Source of the DNA: Bryoerythrophyllum caledonicum
Lineage: Eukaryota; Streptophyta; Bryopsida; Pottiales; Pottiaceae
Direction: 5' to 3'
Length of the DNA: 64,000 nt
Assembly: GCA_963971425.1 (NCBI GenBank)
Contig: OZ020525.1
Coordinates: forward strand, 8,353,560-8,417,559
In this document: positions 11,508 to 23,331 of the stretch, one piece after another
Numbering within the stretch: the first letter of the stretch is position 1
How the letters are laid out: each line of letters opens with the position of its first letter
The notes under the pieces: generated by a model
Seen by the model: only the letters and a program-made list of their open reading frames with translations
Told to the model about the DNA's origin: nothing
The model's database searches: none
Program-made: the position numbers and the translations under genes

Positions 11508-13260
11508 GAGCCTGCTCCCCGTTGGATTCTGCAAGCTATGTTGGAGAAGACACTAGGTTTAGTGTCCTTGTGAACAAACTCAGAGAGGAGGCTCTGCAGT
11601 GTATGTTGATGGAGCAACGTGTGGCGGAGCGTGACAATGATATGAGAAGGGCCCATGCGTTGTAGAACAAGGACATCAAGATTTTGCACATGAAGCAGGA
11701 TGAATACTTCATGTTGATGCTGAAGAATATGATGGCGGGTAAAGCGCCTCAGACTGAGCTTTCGCTTCCCGTACAGTATGTTGCGATCGCCCAAGTTCCC
11801 AACCTTCACCTTCGATAGTAGAAGGGCGCGGTTGTCAGCCAAATGGTTCTCTTCAGCAATCCCCTGCTACTTCTTCAATGGGGCCTCCAGTGAAAAAGTA
11901 GGAACATGAAGGCCCCATGACTCATTGTTAGGCTAATTCCCCCCATAGTTTTAGTGAAAAATAGGCTTAATTTTCTAAGCAGAGCATTTTTGAAAATGTC
12001 AAATTTTGTACACACATTTTTTGTGAATATTAGAGCGAAATTGTTGAGCACTTTAGCTCGGCTTTAGCTAAAGTGTTTCAATTTATAACTTTTCTTTGTA
12101 CTTGTCTCTTCAGTATATGAGACCTAATAGTTGTGAAGCTGAATTGTCCAAAATTATGTTTTGATAATGAAGCGGTCGCTCCACTAGTCATAGAAGAGGT
12201 CGTTCGAGCTCATGTCCCGGTCGTAGAAGAGGTCGCCAAAGTTGTAGTTGTCCCAGAGCGCCCTCCTCTCATCCCACAAACACGTCTTCAACTCGTTGAG
12301 GAAAATGTCGATGACCTTGACAACGTTCAAGAGTCTTTAAGATCTATGGAGGTCCAAAAAGAAACTCACCAAAACGATGAAGTTGTCGAGGTATTTCTCC
12401 CTATGCACCTTACACTTCATCTCCCCTCCCTTCCTTTTTGCGTATTGCGTTATGTATTTTGTTGAACGTACGATGCTTATAGACTCTGTAGTAATGTCGT
12501 CCGTTCCTCTGGAATTTTCTAACGAGATATGCAAGGCATCAGTAAGTGGTGCCAGTAATGTAGAAGAAAAACCTAAAGTCCCATCAGATTCCTCGGGCAG
12601 GTGGTTGAATGTTGTGCTTGACCTCAATGGAATTCTTTGCGCCTCTAAGCGCGCTTGGCAGGCCAGAGTTTCAAGAACCCTGACTTCTCTAAGCATTGGG
12701 CTATGCTGCCCACTGTAGTAGGCCCTAAACTTATGTGGGTGCATCTAGGATGCTGCAAATTTCTCACAAATTTGTCTAAGTTTGCCACCATCACTATATG
12801 GAGTTTGATGATGACTTCTACAACCTCTCAGATAAGGTTAGGAAGATTGCAATAGAATTTTGGAGTGTAGGATCGGTTCCCAAACATTCTACATGAAAGA
12901 ACTTGACACTCAGATAGACACCTTCTAAAGACCATGTTGAACCACCTCTTTAATAGGTTGGGTGGTGAATATTCTACCAAAAATACTCTTTCCATTGATG
13001 ATAGCCCAATTAAGCACATGCTTCATTTTTCCAAGAATGTCTTTTTATTTCCAACTTGGTCATACAATCATGATGGTGCCGAAGAAGATTTGGTCCTATT
13101 GGAGGAACCGTTGCCATATCTCTTTGACCTTCATTTGTTGGGAGGCGATCTAGCGGAATATTGGTCCATAGACCCCTTGGGTCAGGACATGTTCTACAAT
13201 GATCGAAAGACATATGGTTAATATACGGATATCTTGAACGCAATTGAAACCTCTAAAAAA
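11508..13260 (+). pseudogene. FCP1/NIF-type HAD phosphatase-like relic
   Basis: An N-terminal coiled-coil piece (about 11520-11815, with VNKLREEALQCMLMEQRVAE) is followed by an acidic Val/Glu-rich segment (12133-12400). The phosphatase-like domain follows at 12590-13220. Its HAD motifs are visible: LDLNGILC (motif I, DxN where the usual pattern is DxD), ITIWSLMM (motif II region) and SIDDSPIKH (motif III). The family dephosphorylates Ser/Thr in partners such as the RNA polymerase II tail. The reading frame changes near 12660, and several stops lie between 12855 and 12934. An intron probably separates the acidic and phosphatase parts, but its ends are unclear. With a motif I change and broken frames it is very likely inactive. 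Confidence 0.6.
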
Positions 13261-13514
13261 CTCCGTTGTTAGTGCCGTAGGGAACACTTAGATCTCTATC
13301 ACAATTTAGGTCAGATAAGCCTAAACTATATCAGTTGACTGCAGCTTCATTTTGTAAAGATTGTTGTATCATTCTGTCTATATATACTTTTTGATAATAT
13401 ATGTTGAGATGTTTCACCATTTTGTTTTTATTTTGCGGATTGGAAACCCATTGTTGATGGAATGTCCAACCGTTTTGAATGATTTGAATAATCATCTTCT
13501 TTTTTTGAGGGTGT

Positions 13515-13802
13515 GTGGGCGTCACATTTGTTCAAATACTACAGGACTATGATTGTCAAGCGTCGGTGGATTCCCTGTTGAATCGGGAGGAAAACGCTCT
13601 TTTCCTTCGCAGCAAAGGACTTTTATTGCACTCTGCTGCAATAGCTCAGTCAACCATGGATTATTTGACGATGGAAATAGCCGAGGGAGTTCTTAAAAGC
13701 CGTGTTGTTTGGGAGCCAATTCTTAATAGGCTGAATTCCCCTTCGTCATTGTGGCCTTGTTTTAGTTTCCAAATCTCCGCGTTTGAATTTGGCGAATGGT
13801 AA
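13515..13802 (+). pseudogene. Probable downstream exon of the phosphatase-like relic
   Basis: This piece reads QDYDCQASVDSLLNREENALF...IAEGVLKSRVVWEPIL and looks like an amphipathic helical domain. It follows the HAD domain on the same strand after a short AT-rich gap, so it may be the C-terminal exon of that gene. I do not recognise the domain independently. Confidence 0.35.
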
Positions 13803-14839
13803 TCCTGCAAAGTACATTCTATATGATGGTTTGAGGGTAGCTCCTTGCGCACGCTCGTTGACGGTGCATTTATTTGCTCACCTCCTTAATACAATGTTGA
13901 TTCATCCTTTTTGTGCGGCAATTTAGATTGGTGTCAAGGAGCATCGCATCCATATGATTTAGCTTCATTTGAGCTAATTTTTATTTGGTTGGATGATAAA
14001 TGTGCTTTGCGAATGTACCCTTTAGCATTTTAAGCTCCGTTTGACCTAAAGCGCGTTTGGCTGGATCTTAATGTTATTGACTTTATATGTGCCTTTTAGC
14101 ACTATTCAACCTAAAGTGTATTTGTCTAGATTGTATGTGAGACATGTGTGCAGGAACCATCAACAAAATGTCTCCGCCCTGGCATTCTCTTGGAGAATAG
14201 TACTAGAAACATATTGATCCTTTGGATCCTACTCGCCATCACTCGCTCCCCAAATCAAACGTTGATGAGGTGCATAGGCGGGGATTGGTGCATCTTCTAG
14301 ACAGTCCACTGATACAAGAATGGTGCAACGTGGACTCGTCAATGTTAAAGGACATTTTTGAAGTGATGTATAGAGGCTTACGAAGGTACCTCCTAGATGA
14401 TTAAATTATTAGTGATGGTACAATTGTGTTTTTCCTAGGAAGAAATGGATATTTTGAGTGATTTTCTTTGATGAAGTTTTAAATAAAGCTTGGTTTTAAA
14501 GAATATACTTTTATTTCCATTACCATTTTTGTGACATTTGGCTTCTCTAGTCCTCCCTTACAACAAAATATAGCATTCTGGATGCATTGTCTCCATGCTT
14601 TGCCCTTACAAATATCTATTAAAATCTATATTTCAAAGAACATATACTTTTCAAAGTTGTGGAAATCACTTAATATAACGAATATGGTGTAAGTTGTAGC
14701 AAGAAAGTTTAATACTGAATAATAAAAATCAATATAGTACGTATGTTTTAAAATCATTGTGTGTAGTTTTTCATTAACAATTATTTTACTTTTATTCTAA
14801 GAGTAAAATATGTGACTATATATATGGTCCTCTACAGAC
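13803..14839. other. AT-rich spacer
   Basis: A 60-codon ORF at 14222-14404 has no recognised motif. Nothing else is supported here. Confidence 0.5.
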
Positions 14840-15310
14840 TTTTAAGGAATTGGGCACGGGGACAGAGGGACGGGGTTGGGTCTGAGAACTTAGGGGAGGG
14901 GATGGAGATTAAGGACTGAGGATTGGGGGTTGAGGTCGGGGTCAGTGTCCGAAGACTGGGAGTCAGGGTTGGAGTCCGAGAACTAGGGGAACAGGGACCA
15001 AGGATTGGGGGATGGGGATTGGAGAATGGGAATCGGGGGATCGAAATTGGGGATTAGGATAGGAAAAATAAAAAGTTGGTACGTTGTTGGGAACAATGGC
15101 CCAATATAGTACATCATAAAAGAATATAGGATGACAAACGATCATTTTGGATGAATGTGTTGATGAATGAACGCATGGATGAAAAGCTAAAAGTTAGGGT
15201 TTTGGGTAAAATGAAAAGCTAAAAGTTAGGGTTTTGGATAAAAGGATGGGGCGGGGATGCGGACGGGGACGGGGACGGGGGACGATGGATTGGAGGGAAA
15301 GGGCTAGGGG
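14840..15310 (+). repeat. G-rich imperfect tandem tract with quadruplex potential
   Basis: Runs of GGGG alternate with GATT or GGAC spacers through 14848-15062 and again at 15241-15310, where GGGGAC is repeated back to back. Several windows hold four or more G-runs on the plus strand. A 27-bp unit, AAAGCTAAAAGTTAGGGTTT and flank, is directly duplicated at about 15180-15240. TTAGGG occurs within it, but this is not a telomeric array. Confidence 0.75.
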
Positions 15311-15454
15311 ACGGGGAGGTGTGGACTCAACACAAAAAAATGTTGTGTCCGGAGGACACGAGTAACACTCTAGTAGTACATCAAACATTGCACTCAGAAC
15401 ACAGAATCAATACAAATAAGTATACATTAGTACTAATTAGTACCAATTAGTACA

Positions 15455-15646
15455 TGTTAGTACATAGTGTGGACGAGAGTAGTTTGAGTTTCTACACTAA
15501 TTAGAAATTCATCCGATCGGGGATTGGCACACACTTGCTTGAAAACAAATAGCCAATCAGATTTTGACATGCATGTGCTTGATGCAAACCAGTGTGGGTG
15601 GTCCACATCAATTATGAATGCACACTATGTTCAGTGTTTGGTGTAG
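15455..15646 (-). mobile_element. MITE copy 1 (TACACT family)
   Basis: The reverse complement of this 190-bp stretch closely matches 21558-21755 over its length, including the shared block GCACATGCATGTCAAAATCT or its variant. The conserved end (GTGTAG at 15641-15646) matches the terminus of the other copy. Confidence 0.7.
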
Positions 15647-16460
15647 TTCGGAGAAAATTCAACAAAGTCAAGTGAAGCCATGGAAATAAAGTTGGCCGGC
15701 TGGGTCGGTGCGAAACACCTGGCACGCCGTGTCAGAACGGGCGGTTCATAACTTTGAGTGCGAAAATACCTTTTACTACAGTGTTTCAACTTTTTCCTCA
15801 GAGTGACACGCAAGTCTCTGGCCAGACTGGTCCTTTTCGCCAAAGATTGCAAAACTCTATTAATTATTGCTACAAAGTGCTTCAAGTACCGCACAGTAAC
15901 AGCACAAGGTAAACTAACATAACAGCCAAAAGCACTGCATCTTTTTACTGTAGCAAGGGGATTGGGCAAATACAGGTGGGAATGGGCGAGGGTGTTGACA
16001 AGAGGCGGTCAATACTGAACAGATAAAGTGGGGCCAAGGCGGCAGAAAAGGCTGGCGAGTGGGGACTATGTTACTGTAACTTACTTTCTGGGCTGCTTTG
16101 AAAACGGTTCTCCATGCGGATCCGTCTCTGGTCTTTACGGGGGAATAACGTATCGCATATTGCGGGACCAAGTTATGATGAGATATGTTTCCAACATTGT
16201 CATTGATTCATCATAGAGTTTTGAATGCACCAACGGAGGAAACTTCATTCAAGACCATTTCACACTCGGACCAAGAGCAAGCAAATTTCATCGAAGACCA
16301 ACAATGCCAAGAGGCCGAATTTTGGAGTTGGGGTTTTTTTCAAAAAAATGTAATTTGTGGAGTTTGGGTCCTTGTAGTGTGGATGCCTAAGGGTCGAGTT
16401 GAGAAGCCGTGATCTAGATTGTTCGGCAAATTCCAAGTCAATTTTTACATCTTAAGCCTT
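15647..16460. other. Spacer
   Basis: Short ORFs only. No recognised motif or second copy was found in the window. Confidence 0.4.
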
Positions 16461-16469
16461 TTATGCCTA

Positions 16470-16590
16470 TGTGGACCATGAGAGCCAGGGAGAATCTATG
16501 AGCGTAATAGATTCGGCAAAACATCATCTACATAGTGGGTATAATTGAGCACGACCCAACTTCACAGAAGTCACTGTAGTTTGTTAATGC
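16470..16590 (+). repeat. Dispersed repeat shared with 31340-31465
   Basis: The block GAGAATCTATGAGCG...TTGAGCAC...CACTGTAGTTTG recurs in diverged form inside the TTAA-family element at 31309-31598. This stretch is therefore probably a fragment of the same sub-family. Confidence 0.6.
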
Positions 16591-17129
16591 CTACATGGAT
16601 TGAAGATTGGAGAGATACATTGGAAAGCTAACGAGGAGCTAAAAATGTGTTCAGAGGACATTGAAGCAATGGCCAATTGTAGAAAGAGTTGGAAGAGGAA
16701 AGCACCAAAATGGACCGTGCCAGAGCCTCGTAGGCATTCAAGGATAGAGAATCCAAGTTATTTTTTTGAAAATTTCCTCTCTTACTTTCTTTAGCCATGT
16801 AGCCTAGATGAGAACACATCTTTGGTAGAAGAAAACATCAAAATATATGGCCAAAATGCTCATTACACAAAAAATTCTAACACAAGTGATGGCACAAAAT
16901 AATTTTTTAAAAAAAACTTAGAGAAAAAAATTTAGATAAAAAATTCATGTAAAATTTGGAGGTAAATTTTTTTGGAAAAATTTGTGGAAAAGGGGTTTCA
17001 AGTAAAATGAATTTATTGTTTCAATCCAATAGCTAGTATCTTGTTAGATTTTTAAATATTTAATGAAAATAATGTTTGGCATCTCAGTAAAGTTTGATTT
17101 TCTATTTTTGTTCGACCAAATCTTTCCTC

Positions 17130-17330
17130 AACAGGCCGAACTCTTGGCCCCAAGACTCTCAAGAAGTGTTGCCATGTAGGCATTTTTGGACGTTGTCGGT
17201 ATCTTGACCTTAGTCCCGAGTGTGAAAGCCAAGAGGCCGACCAAGGCCAATTTTGAGTCTCTAGACTAATCAAATTGCTAGTAGTACTTGGCCTGTCAAC
17301 CCTAAATCCAAGTGTGAGTTGCTCTAATTT
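17130..17330 (-). repeat. Fragment related to the 20857-21385 MITE
   Basis: Shared blocks include AGTGTTGCCATGTAGG and the GAGGCCGACC/GGCCAA-rich sequence of the larger element. The copy is diverged, without clear ends. Confidence 0.45.
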
Positions 17331-17584
17331 TGCCACCAAATTTAGAGTGGGATACTGTAAACACACAATATGTAGGGTTTGAGTATGTAGTGGTGCAACC
17401 TTCCTTGGCTTTGAGGGTGTACTATATGTGCACTTTTGCGGATATGTTTCTTGTTTATTTAATGTTGGTTATGACACTCGGTTTATGGTGTGTGATGATC
17501 AGTATTTACACAACAAGTTCCAATTGGCCCTTGAAACATCTTCATCTATTTTTTGCTCACCGTTCCATTTCCACAGCTTGTAAA

Positions 17585-17780
17585 TATTAACCCCCAATGA
17601 CCAAAAGTCCCAAAGTGGATCTTTGCATATCTTGAGCACGTTTCCTCAATTGCAATTTATATCTCCAATTTTAAAATTTTGTATAGAGATGCAAGAAGAC
17701 ATGAGCTAGGTGAAATATCATTTCTATTCTTATTGGACCTATAGAAAAAAAATTATGCCATCTTTGAAAAGAAAATTCTA
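17585..17780 (+). mobile_element. TTAA-ended element, sub-family with GACCAAAAGTCC start
   Basis: It starts TTAACCCCCAATGACC and shares GGATCTTTGCATATCTTGAG-type sequence with 27206-27400 and 27397-27540. The right end was not located. Confidence 0.55.
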
Positions 17781-18722
17781 AGACGGGTAGTTTGGGAAAC
17801 TTTAAAATCTTTTGCTACAACCCTCTATTAAATATGATATTATACAAGTTGACAACATTATTTTACTTGAAATTGTAAAAGAATAACTTAAATAGTACAA
17901 AACTTTCAGTCTAAGATGAACCAATGGTTTTTTACCTTTTTTAGGCAAGGTGCAAAAAAAATCTTCATTAAAATTGAAGATCTTCATTTTTTTCTCATTT
18001 AATTTTTTTTCTTCGGGAAGAAGTATGAACCTTAGTTTTGACAGTTTACACTTTTGAATTACACAAGAATGGTTTAAATTAAAATCAAAATGTGGTGAAG
18101 TAAGTTTTGCACCTCTCTTCATTGCTTAACTTTTTTCAATATATTTCATTGTCCAATACTTCTAAAAATTGGTATACGAGGAACCAACATCACAAATAGT
18201 GTAATGTTATAAAATCATACACTCTTGTAATACAAAAACTGAAGACCAAGTGAAGTCAAAGCCTGCTAATATTTTAGATGCAAGGAAGAAGAATAAGATT
18301 TTCCACTTCAAATTCTATCATTTTTTAATTTGTGTAGTCAAAGGTTATGAAATTTGTAACCATGTGGTTTTAGTGGTATAGATTAAGAGCTAATGGTTGG
18401 AGATGGAAACAATGACTTCATTTTTTATTTATTTTCTTTGCACCAATTGAGATATTTTGAAGTGTTTTTGGTGAGAAATAGTCAAGGAATTTTAGGGATA
18501 AAACCATGGGGAGCTTGGCTTAGAAGCTAGGGTAACTCCTATAGGACAAAGACTTTGTTTCACCTAAACCATCTCAAAAATGCCTCTCTAAGATGAGATG
18601 TTGCAAGATTGATTGCAACAACTTTATACTATTTTCAATTGTGAGATCTTCAAGTTAAATACTACAAAGACAGTCAAAACTTTGTATAATCTTTAATCAC
18701 AGGGATTGTACAATACATGAAT

Positions 18723-19539
18723 TTAATCCCTAAAGGACCGATGTCCCCTCGGGGGACGTTTAGAGTTTGGGTAAGGTACCACGTTCTCAATTATAGGCAT
18801 TATTTTCTGAGATTTTTTTGTTGAACTGCCAACTTTTGATTAGCTTTGCGTAGACACAAATTTCGTAGAATTCCGACTTACGGTTCAAAAGTTACAATTT
18901 ATTTTCACTTACATATACAAATAGTGCAGCAGTTTAGTGTGACATGTCACAAATACTGTCACCAAACGTTAATAACTTCTAAATTCAATAGAAATTCTAG
19001 TTTTTGTCCATTTAAAAGACTAAAAATGTCCTCTTGGAAAGGAAATTGAGATCTTTGCATCTATCGTACGGATTTGTGAATTTCAAATATTTGAGAAGGA
19101 CATGATATATGCAAAATATAAAGTGTATTGTTGATTCTCGGCACATAGGTGCATTGTAGGATTTTTTAGGACATCTTCTACACCTCTTCTACTTCTAAAA
19201 TTTGGTGCACATGTGCCTAACATGATTCTTTTCAAGTTAAGACAATAAAATCACGGCCCGTAGTGCAAAAGGTTACCATAGAAGGTGGTCGAAGTTTGTT
19301 GAAGGTGTATAGTATGACCTGAAAAAGAGATTATGTCGCACTTCAAAGGCTAATATCTTTCAATCCGTGCGGTCAAACTTACCAAAATTTTCACCACACA
19401 CTCTTATACAAGTCTAGTACAAGATCCTACGGTTAAATTTTCAAAAAAATGATTTTGTATCATTTTGTGTTGATTGCGCTGAAAATGACAGTTTTGGAGT
19501 GTTTTTGAGGAAAAATTGCCTTGGTCCTTTAGGGGTTAA
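18723..19539 (+). mobile_element. TTAA-ended non-autonomous DNA transposon, copy a (817 bp)
   Basis: The left end is TTAATCCCTAAAGGACC and the right end is GGTCCTTTAGGGGTTAA, nearly perfect inverted termini bounded by TTAA. Internal markers near the right end are CAATCCGTGCGGTCAAA (about 19370) and GATCCTACGGTTAAA (about 19425), found in most other copies. There is no ORF of note. TTAA plus termini starting CCC is the hallmark of piggyBac-like elements, so I infer that class; no transposase is present in the window. Confidence 0.8.
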
Positions 19540-20440
19540 AGAATGCAATATGGTTTTTTTCTTCTCTGCTTGGACATGGTTTGCATACTTTGTCTTCAGA
19601 TGATGGCGTATATTTCCACTAAAAATTGCACCAATTTAATAAATCCATGTTCCCCCTTTTGTTAGGTCATTGCACACCAAAAATCACAAGTAATGGAGGT
19701 GTCTAGAATTAGAGAAATGGACTTGCAATGACTAGGGGTATAGAAAGAAGCCGTTTGCTTGGAAAAGAAAATTTGTTTTTGAAGTAAACAATGATTGTTT
19801 CGGATCTAGAATCCAAACCGTGGATTGATACATTATGCCTTCTCCTATTGGATGAAGAGAAAAGATGGAAAAACAAAAATCCTTAACTTCTACATGTTTT
19901 TGTGTAAAAACAATGAGGGTTGCCATGAACTTTCCTTCATCGCTACCCGCCTCAAAAATGCACCGTACTCCTCTATAGTAGTACTATTCAACCCTATAGT
20001 ATCCTACCCTCCTACCCACTCTCCCTTTTTTAAAAATTCAAAATCCTTTAACATTAGTTTCATGCATTTGTTTTGATTTATATATTTTCCCCACAACACT
20101 ACTACTTACCCACATCTCCAATATAAACATCTGAAATCCTTGATTGAAATTGACATCTATGCAAGCTACCCAAAATCACTAGAAACCTTAGGACTTTTGG
20201 TCTTTAGGGAATAATTAACTTAACATAGTTTTTAGCATTATTGTAGTGCAGTTTTGCGCCGTTTAGAGAAGCTGCCTTCGTCCATCTCAACCAATGTATA
20301 GTACGACCTAGTTACTATTAGGTAAATGGAAGAGCTTGACTTTAGTTAGACACTCTACCAAGCATGGAATAACATAAGCCGTTTGAACGAGATCATCTTG
20401 TCAAGTCTGGAACAACGAAAAGTAATTTCCAATATAGTGT

Positions 20441-20662
20441 TTAACCCCTAAAGGACCAGAGTCTCCTTCGGGGGGATTTTTTGATTTTTGGCAGGTTCCT
20501 AAAATTCGGAAAAAAATCAATTTTCTCTGAAATTTTTATTCTAGATTGCCTTTGATAAGAGCTTCGTAGACATATTTTTATTTTATTTTTCGGATTTGTG
20601 GTTTGAAAGTTAGTACCACTTATAGTTTTTGAGGGAAATTGTCAAGGAACTTTAGGGGTTAA
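20441..20662 (+). mobile_element. TTAA-ended element, copy b (222 bp)
   Basis: The left end is TTAACCCCTAAAGGACC and the right end is AACTTTAGGGGTTAA. It resembles copy a with the middle deleted: CTTCGTAGACA near the left end is shared with copy a. Confidence 0.8.
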
Positions 20663-20856
20663 TGAGAGAGAAGCATGGATAGACCACCTGTTTCCAATCT
20701 AAGGCCATCTTAGGAGATGATCATTGCAAGAATTTATGGGCTAGGGAGGAATGAGCTTGAGGGATGGAGGAAGATAGATGGGGTCATCCCCTCCTTGTTC
20801 CCCAGCAACAAGCTTCAGAGTTTGAAGTTTAGGGTTCGTATTTTGTTGGTGATGTT

Positions 20857-21385
20857 TAGGGCCGCTTCACATTATGCCCAAGTCGAGAGGCCGACCATCA
20901 AAATGAGTGGCTAAACTATGGCCAGAGGCCAAACTTTTTTGTCAAAAAATACATTAAATAATATAGATTGAAGGTTTGGCCAGCCGTGGTGTGAAGCCCC
21001 AAAGGCCAAGTCCAAAGTCCAAACCCCATATCATTGCGCCAAAAAAATCAGCCAAAATAATTCAGTAAAGAAAAATCAGCCCAATAATCTGGTCTCTTTC
21101 ATCTAACGGTCTAGATCTTGTAAGTTTTTGATTCTTTTAATAAAAAAATTCGACGGACTCTCGATTGTAGTTTGGGTCGACTAAAATGGGCGACCCAAGT
21201 TTTGCTTGAGAGGCCGTCGCTTTGGCGCCAAAACAACCCAAAAGTGTTGCCATGTAGGACGACGGCCTTTGGAGTTTGGGCACATGTGTGAAGGCTCAAA
21301 GTCCGGACTTTGGCCATTCTAGCAATCTCATTGGTGGAAACCGACGGCCACTCGACTTGGCCACCAAGTGTGAAGCGGCCCTTAG
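20857..21385. mobile_element. MITE with about 38-bp inverted ends
   Basis: The left end AGGGCCGCTTCACATTATGC...CAAGTCGAGAGGCCG is inverted at the right end, CGGCCACTCGACTTGG...GTGAAGCGGCCCT. There is no coding capacity. The target duplication is unclear, so the superfamily (hAT-like or MULE-like) is not settled. Confidence 0.7.
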
Positions 21386-21557
21386 AAAACAATATTTAAG
21401 TATGGCCATAAGACGAGGTATGGGAACAGGGTTGCGGAAACCAGGAGTGGGGTGACTCCATCTATCTTTGTCTATCCGCTTGGGGGGCGACAAGGTGGTC
21501 ATCCCACCTTGAATGAATTTCTATGTGATGAGGCGGGAATGATCATAGAAATATCTA

Positions 21558-21755
21558 CTACACTAGACACTAAATATAGTGTGTATTTATTATTGATGTG
21601 GATCACCCACACTAATTTACATCAAGCAAATGCATGTCAAGATCTGATTGGGTATTCGTTTCCATGCAAGGGTGTGCCAATCAATGATTGCTTGTAAATT
21701 TCCAAATAGTGTAGAACTACTCTAGCCTACGGTATATTCAGTGTATAGTGTACTG
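21558..21755 (+). mobile_element. MITE copy 2 (TACACT family)
   Basis: The left end CTACACTAGACACTAAATAT and the right end GTATATTCAGTGTATAGTGT form about 21-bp inverted termini. The interior matches 15455-15646 in reverse. Confidence 0.75.
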
Positions 21756-23172
21756 AAAAATGCATGAAATGTGTTCTTCTGTACTGGACGCTTGCAGTAC
21801 TCTCTTGACTTCTCTGAAAAATGCATGAAATGTCTGTTGTGTATTGGACGCTTGCAAAATTCTCTTATCTTTTCTGGGTAATAGTCGTGGCAGCAGTCAA
21901 AACTCGGTCCTGGAATCTGTCCTCCGAAACATAAAAGGGATAAAGGAGAAAAGAATTGGAAAGGGGAATCAAAATAAAATAAATAAAAGACGAATGAAAA
22001 AGCCTGGAACTATTCAGCGAAAGAGAGGAGAAGCGCCCTCTCATGGCAATATGTTCCGAATTGTTTAATCAATGCAACAGACTTCAAATTGTTATCAAAT
22101 GCCTTTGTATTTCATTTTGGTTTGTTTTTGGGTGTAAATAATTTGGATGCAAAAAGGAACATTACGTGGCTACCAGACATGGACTCGAAGCTTTGAAAAG
22201 GACACACTTCCATGTGACACCCATTCCCTTCCTTTTTAATGTAGACACGACAAGTTAATGTACAATAATTGAAAAGAAAAAAAGAAAAAAGAAAAAATGA
22301 AATGATGCTTAGTGCATTAAAAATGATGCTTAGTGCTCCCAACACTAGTTTTGATCTTTAACGTTAAATGTGAAATATACATTCAGTGTTGTGCCAATAC
22401 ACTACACTAAATGCCAACTCTAACTATATTTTTCAACTCCATCAAATTATGGAATATAAAAAAATAGTTTTTGTCAATTAGTGTAGAGTATGGGTTGTAA
22501 TATGTACACTATGGCAAGTAGAAATAGTTGTGCAAGATGAGACTTTATGGAAAATCAGCTACCAAATCTACATGAACTCTCATAAAATAGCAAGAACACA
22601 ACTACAAGCGCCTACAGTTGCAACAAGCATAAAGAACAAAGTTTTCAATGAAAACATGAACTAGAATTATACACAATAATTCAAATGTGCAACAAGCATG
22701 TACGATTTTTTATGCTCAATCTGATTTTTATTGCATATCAACCATAGAAAACAAGACTATAGAGTACTAAATACCTTTACAACTCAATGATTAAACTCAT
22801 AAGCACTGACAAATACTACCACCTCTTACTTGGTAGACATCAATAGCTCTTTGAGGCATAAAGTGAATCAGCTTCCTAACAACATCATGCTCTATATTGT
22901 ACCAAATTTCTTGGATCTTCTCCCATAAGTCAGTTGTACTAGTGGATTTCCTCTTAGACCTTCTCAGACGACAATCTACTTCATTCCAAAGATGTTCTAC
23001 TGGATTGAGGTCGGGTGATTGTGGAGGGTGTCTAATAAACTGAAATATTTGAACACGCAACTAATCTATAACATAACGTGCAGTATGTTTTGGATCATTG
23101 TCATGTTGAAAAATAACCTCATCGTCTTCTAAACCTTGCATATGTATAGTGCCCATATGTTCAGTCTCTAAA

Positions 23173-23331
23173 ATGTTGCGATATAAGAAGAAGAAGAAGA
23201 AGAACGCCGGTACGGAAGGAACCGGCGTAAATAAAGTGTCTGTTCGTTCCACTACTAAGACCATGCCCACCGGACAAGGAATTAGTAAGCAGGAACTACT
23301 TCCCCCTCTCGAGGATAGATGTTGCGATATA
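23173..23331. repeat. 13-bp target-site duplication
   Basis: ATGTTGCGATATA occurs on both sides of the SINE-like insertion. Taking out one copy and the insert makes the transposase frame continuous across YRNI. Confidence 0.9.
23186..23318 (-). mobile_element. SINE-like element, copy 2, inside the transposase
   Basis: This 133-bp insertion is flanked by a perfect 13-bp duplication, ATGTTGCGATATA, at 23173-23185 and 23319-23331. On the minus strand it ends with the 8-bp hairpin ACGCCGGT/ACCGGCGT and a (CTT)n tail. It matches copy 1 at 3982-4112. It has no coding capacity. Confidence 0.9.

Noticed and set aside
15180..15240. Interstitial telomere repeat
   Set aside because: TTAGGG occurs once per unit in a 27-bp duplication; there is no run of telomeric units.
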